Shown here: piece by piece, positions 62,931 through 64,000 of the stretch
Numbering within the stretch: position 1 is the stretch's first letter
Layout: each line of letters begins with the position of its first letter
Assembly: GCA_026395515.1 (NCBI GenBank)
Contig: JAPLYN010000005.1
Span: 485,521-549,520 of the forward strand
Direction of reading: 5' to 3'
From: Candidatus Peregrinibacteria bacterium
GTDB lineage: Bacteria; Patescibacteriota; Gracilibacteria; UBA1369; LOWO2-01-FULL-3
DNA length: 64,000 nt
Translations under genes and position numbers: made by a program
Notes under the pieces: model-generated
The model's database searches: none
What the model was told of the DNA's origin: nothing
What the model saw: the letters and a program-made list of their open reading frames with translations, nothing else

Positions 62931-63710
62931 ATGGTAAACCAGGAGGCAATAACAATAGTGCGTGCAAACATTGCCTCTTTGCACGCACTGGCTAAAGCAG
63001 CTGAATCAGTAAATCACAATGGGTTAAAAGGAAAATTTAGAGAAATATTTATCCAAGACATATTGAAAGACTATATGCCCCCAACCGTCGAAGCGCTTGG
63101 TGGAACTATAATTTTTCCCGACGGATTTTCAAGAGAATTTCGCAACGAAGACGACGTTGTATTGTATGATCACAACAAGTCACCGCTTCTACTCAAAACT
63201 AGCTCTAGAGAATCAATAATGTCAGTAACAGGCGTTCGTGCTCAAATCGAAGTAAAGAGCACACTAAAACTCGAAGACTTAAATAAAGCCATTAATGCAG
63301 CAATAGAAATCAATAAGCATTTTCCAAGCAATGAACGTTTTCCAAAGGAAGAAAATAACTTACCAATACATGCAATATTTGCTTTTGACACAGAAATAGA
63401 TAAAAAGAGTAATATCGGAGAATTGATTTTAAACATATCTAATAAAATCAAATATTCTCCAATAAAAGGCGAACCGACTTGCCCAATACAATCAATTTGT
63501 ATTGTAAATCACGGGTGTTGGCTTTTTACGGAAAATAAAGGAAAGTGCGGCTGGCACAAAGTAGAAGCAGTTGAGGACAGGGAAATTTTGACTTTCATCA
63601 GTATTGTTTCAAATACTCTTTATGGAAACGGCCACGGCCTCGGAGAATACGTCTTTGACACTAACTGGCTAAACGCCCCTGATCCAGAGATGCCCCTAAT
63701 TAAAATATAA
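62931..63710 (+). CDS. DUF6602-like protein, PD-(D/E)xK nuclease candidate
   Basis: The 259-residue protein resembles the DUF6602 family: an N-terminal helix with GLKGKFREIFIQDIL, then NEDDVVLYD (72-80) and QIEVKST (105-111). Asp75 and E107-x-K109 fit the acidic-residue pattern of PD-(D/E)xK endonucleases. Such proteins are found near defence genes, but no restriction, CRISPR or toxin partner is visible here within the window. It starts 25 bases after dnaK with no promoter seen between, so it may share the dnaK transcript. The family call is from memory of the motif, not from a search. Confidence 0.55.
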   Translation: MVNQEAITIVRANIASLHALAKAAESVNHNGLKGKFREIFIQDILKDYMPPTVEALGGTIIFPDGFSREFRNEDDVVLYDHNKSPLLLKTSSRESIMSVTGVRAQIEVKSTLKLEDLNKAINAAIEINKHFPSNERFPKEENNLPIHAIFAFDTEIDKKSNIGELILNISNKIKYSPIKGEPTCPIQSICIVNHGCWLFTENKGKCGWHKVEAVEDREILTFISIVSNTLYGNGHGLGEYVFDTNWLNAPDPEMPLIKI

Positions 63711-63720
63711 CATCGCCTTA

Positions 63721-64000
63721 ATGTCCTACCTACCCCTAATCACAACCGTCACTATAATCCATCTTTTGGCTGTAATTAGCCCTGGACCGGATTTCATTAT
63801 GTGCGTGCGCAACGCACTTACCTATTCTAGAAAAACTGGAATTTGGACAGCGGTTGGATTTGGGGCCGGTATTTCAGTACATATTTTTTACTGCTTGGCC
63901 GGATTAGCATTAGTCATTTCAAAATCGATTCTCGTTTTCAACACCATAAAACTTTTAGGTGCAGCGTACCTAATCTACATTGGAGCGAAATCAATTTTCT
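63721..64000 (+). CDS. LysE/RhtB-family exporter, 3' end outside the window
   Basis: The first 93 residues are visible: hydrophobic segments, SPGPDF near residue 25 (the PGP signature), then the GAGISVH and LLGAAYLIYIGAKS segments typical of LysE-type amino-acid exporters. The gene begins ten bases after the DUF6602-like gene and continues past the window. The exported substrate cannot be told. Confidence 0.85.
   Translation, partial: MSYLPLITTVTIIHLLAVISPGPDFIMCVRNALTYSRKTGIWTAVGFGAGISVHIFYCLAGLALVISKSILVFNTIKLLGAAYLIYIGAKSIF

Overview
The window looks like a chromosomal segment of a small-genome, AT-leaning bacterium with a single membrane and an S-layer, most likely a member of the candidate phyla radiation; Peregrinibacteria or a relative is my best guess, at low confidence. 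The reasons are: a surface built from SLH-domain proteins with no outer-membrane genes in view; short forms of several core proteins (L34, HrcA, KhpB without its N-terminal domain, ComEC without its hydrolase domain); almost no Shine-Dalgarno sequences; and several promoters whose -10 box ends 6-7 bases before the start codon, implying leaderless mRNAs. TGA is used as a stop (for example in overlapping ATGA junctions at 11479 and 20717), so the code is standard, which argues against Gracilibacteria/Absconditabacteria. No IS element, CRISPR array, phage or plasmid module is visible.

Layout. 1-7100: a truncated exported protein, a small lipoprotein, purL-purQ for purine synthesis, an AstE/AspA-type deacylase and small unknowns. 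7158-15245: ftsK diverging from gltX, then a plus-strand run with a PHP hydrolase and pta / elongation-factor-like / ackA (acetate and ATP from acetyl-CoA). 15373-21205: a PP2C-like/propeller membrane protein facing the rpmH-rnpA-yidC-khpB core cluster, which continues into an SLH-RlpA wall protein, an FtsL-like protein and tRNA-Glu. 21207-31957: methyltransferase, Nudix hydrolase, cysteine desulfurase, a 1,894-residue multidomain protein with a small partner gene, and the aguB-aguA pair making putrescine from agmatine. 31958-32483 is the only long gene-free stretch: a bidirectional terminator and a strongly structured leader in front of the B12-dependent ribonucleotide reductase nrdJ. 35020-41200: a large coiled-coil protein, methyltransferase, YqeY-like protein, homocysteine methyltransferase and ComEC with a tiny Met-rich ORF behind it.

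41324-48093 is a cell-envelope operon: SLH-CAP protein, LCP ligase, a pseudouridine-synthase homologue, D,D-carboxypeptidase and MraY. Facing it, 48076-56104 is a minus-strand chain: rsmH, an FtsL-like protein, class I aldolase, GAPDH, two unknowns, fructose-1,6-bisphosphatase, ECF sigma factor and FecR-like anti-sigma candidate. It combines division, upper gluconeogenesis and a signalling pair. 56445-64000 holds a small-exporter family protein, tsaC, a second and differently built GAPDH, the HrcA-controlled hrcA-grpE-(membrane protein)-dnaK cluster with two CIRCE operators, a DUF6602-like nuclease candidate, and a LysE-family exporter cut by the window end.

The most unusual items are the nrdJ leader with three successive hairpins each carrying CCTCAT, the giant HExxH/ART-like protein with its partner, the recurrent leaderless promoters, the two GAPDHs with different cofactor-site residues, and the small Met-rich ORF. 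All calls come from reading the sequence and from remembered family motifs; no database search was run.
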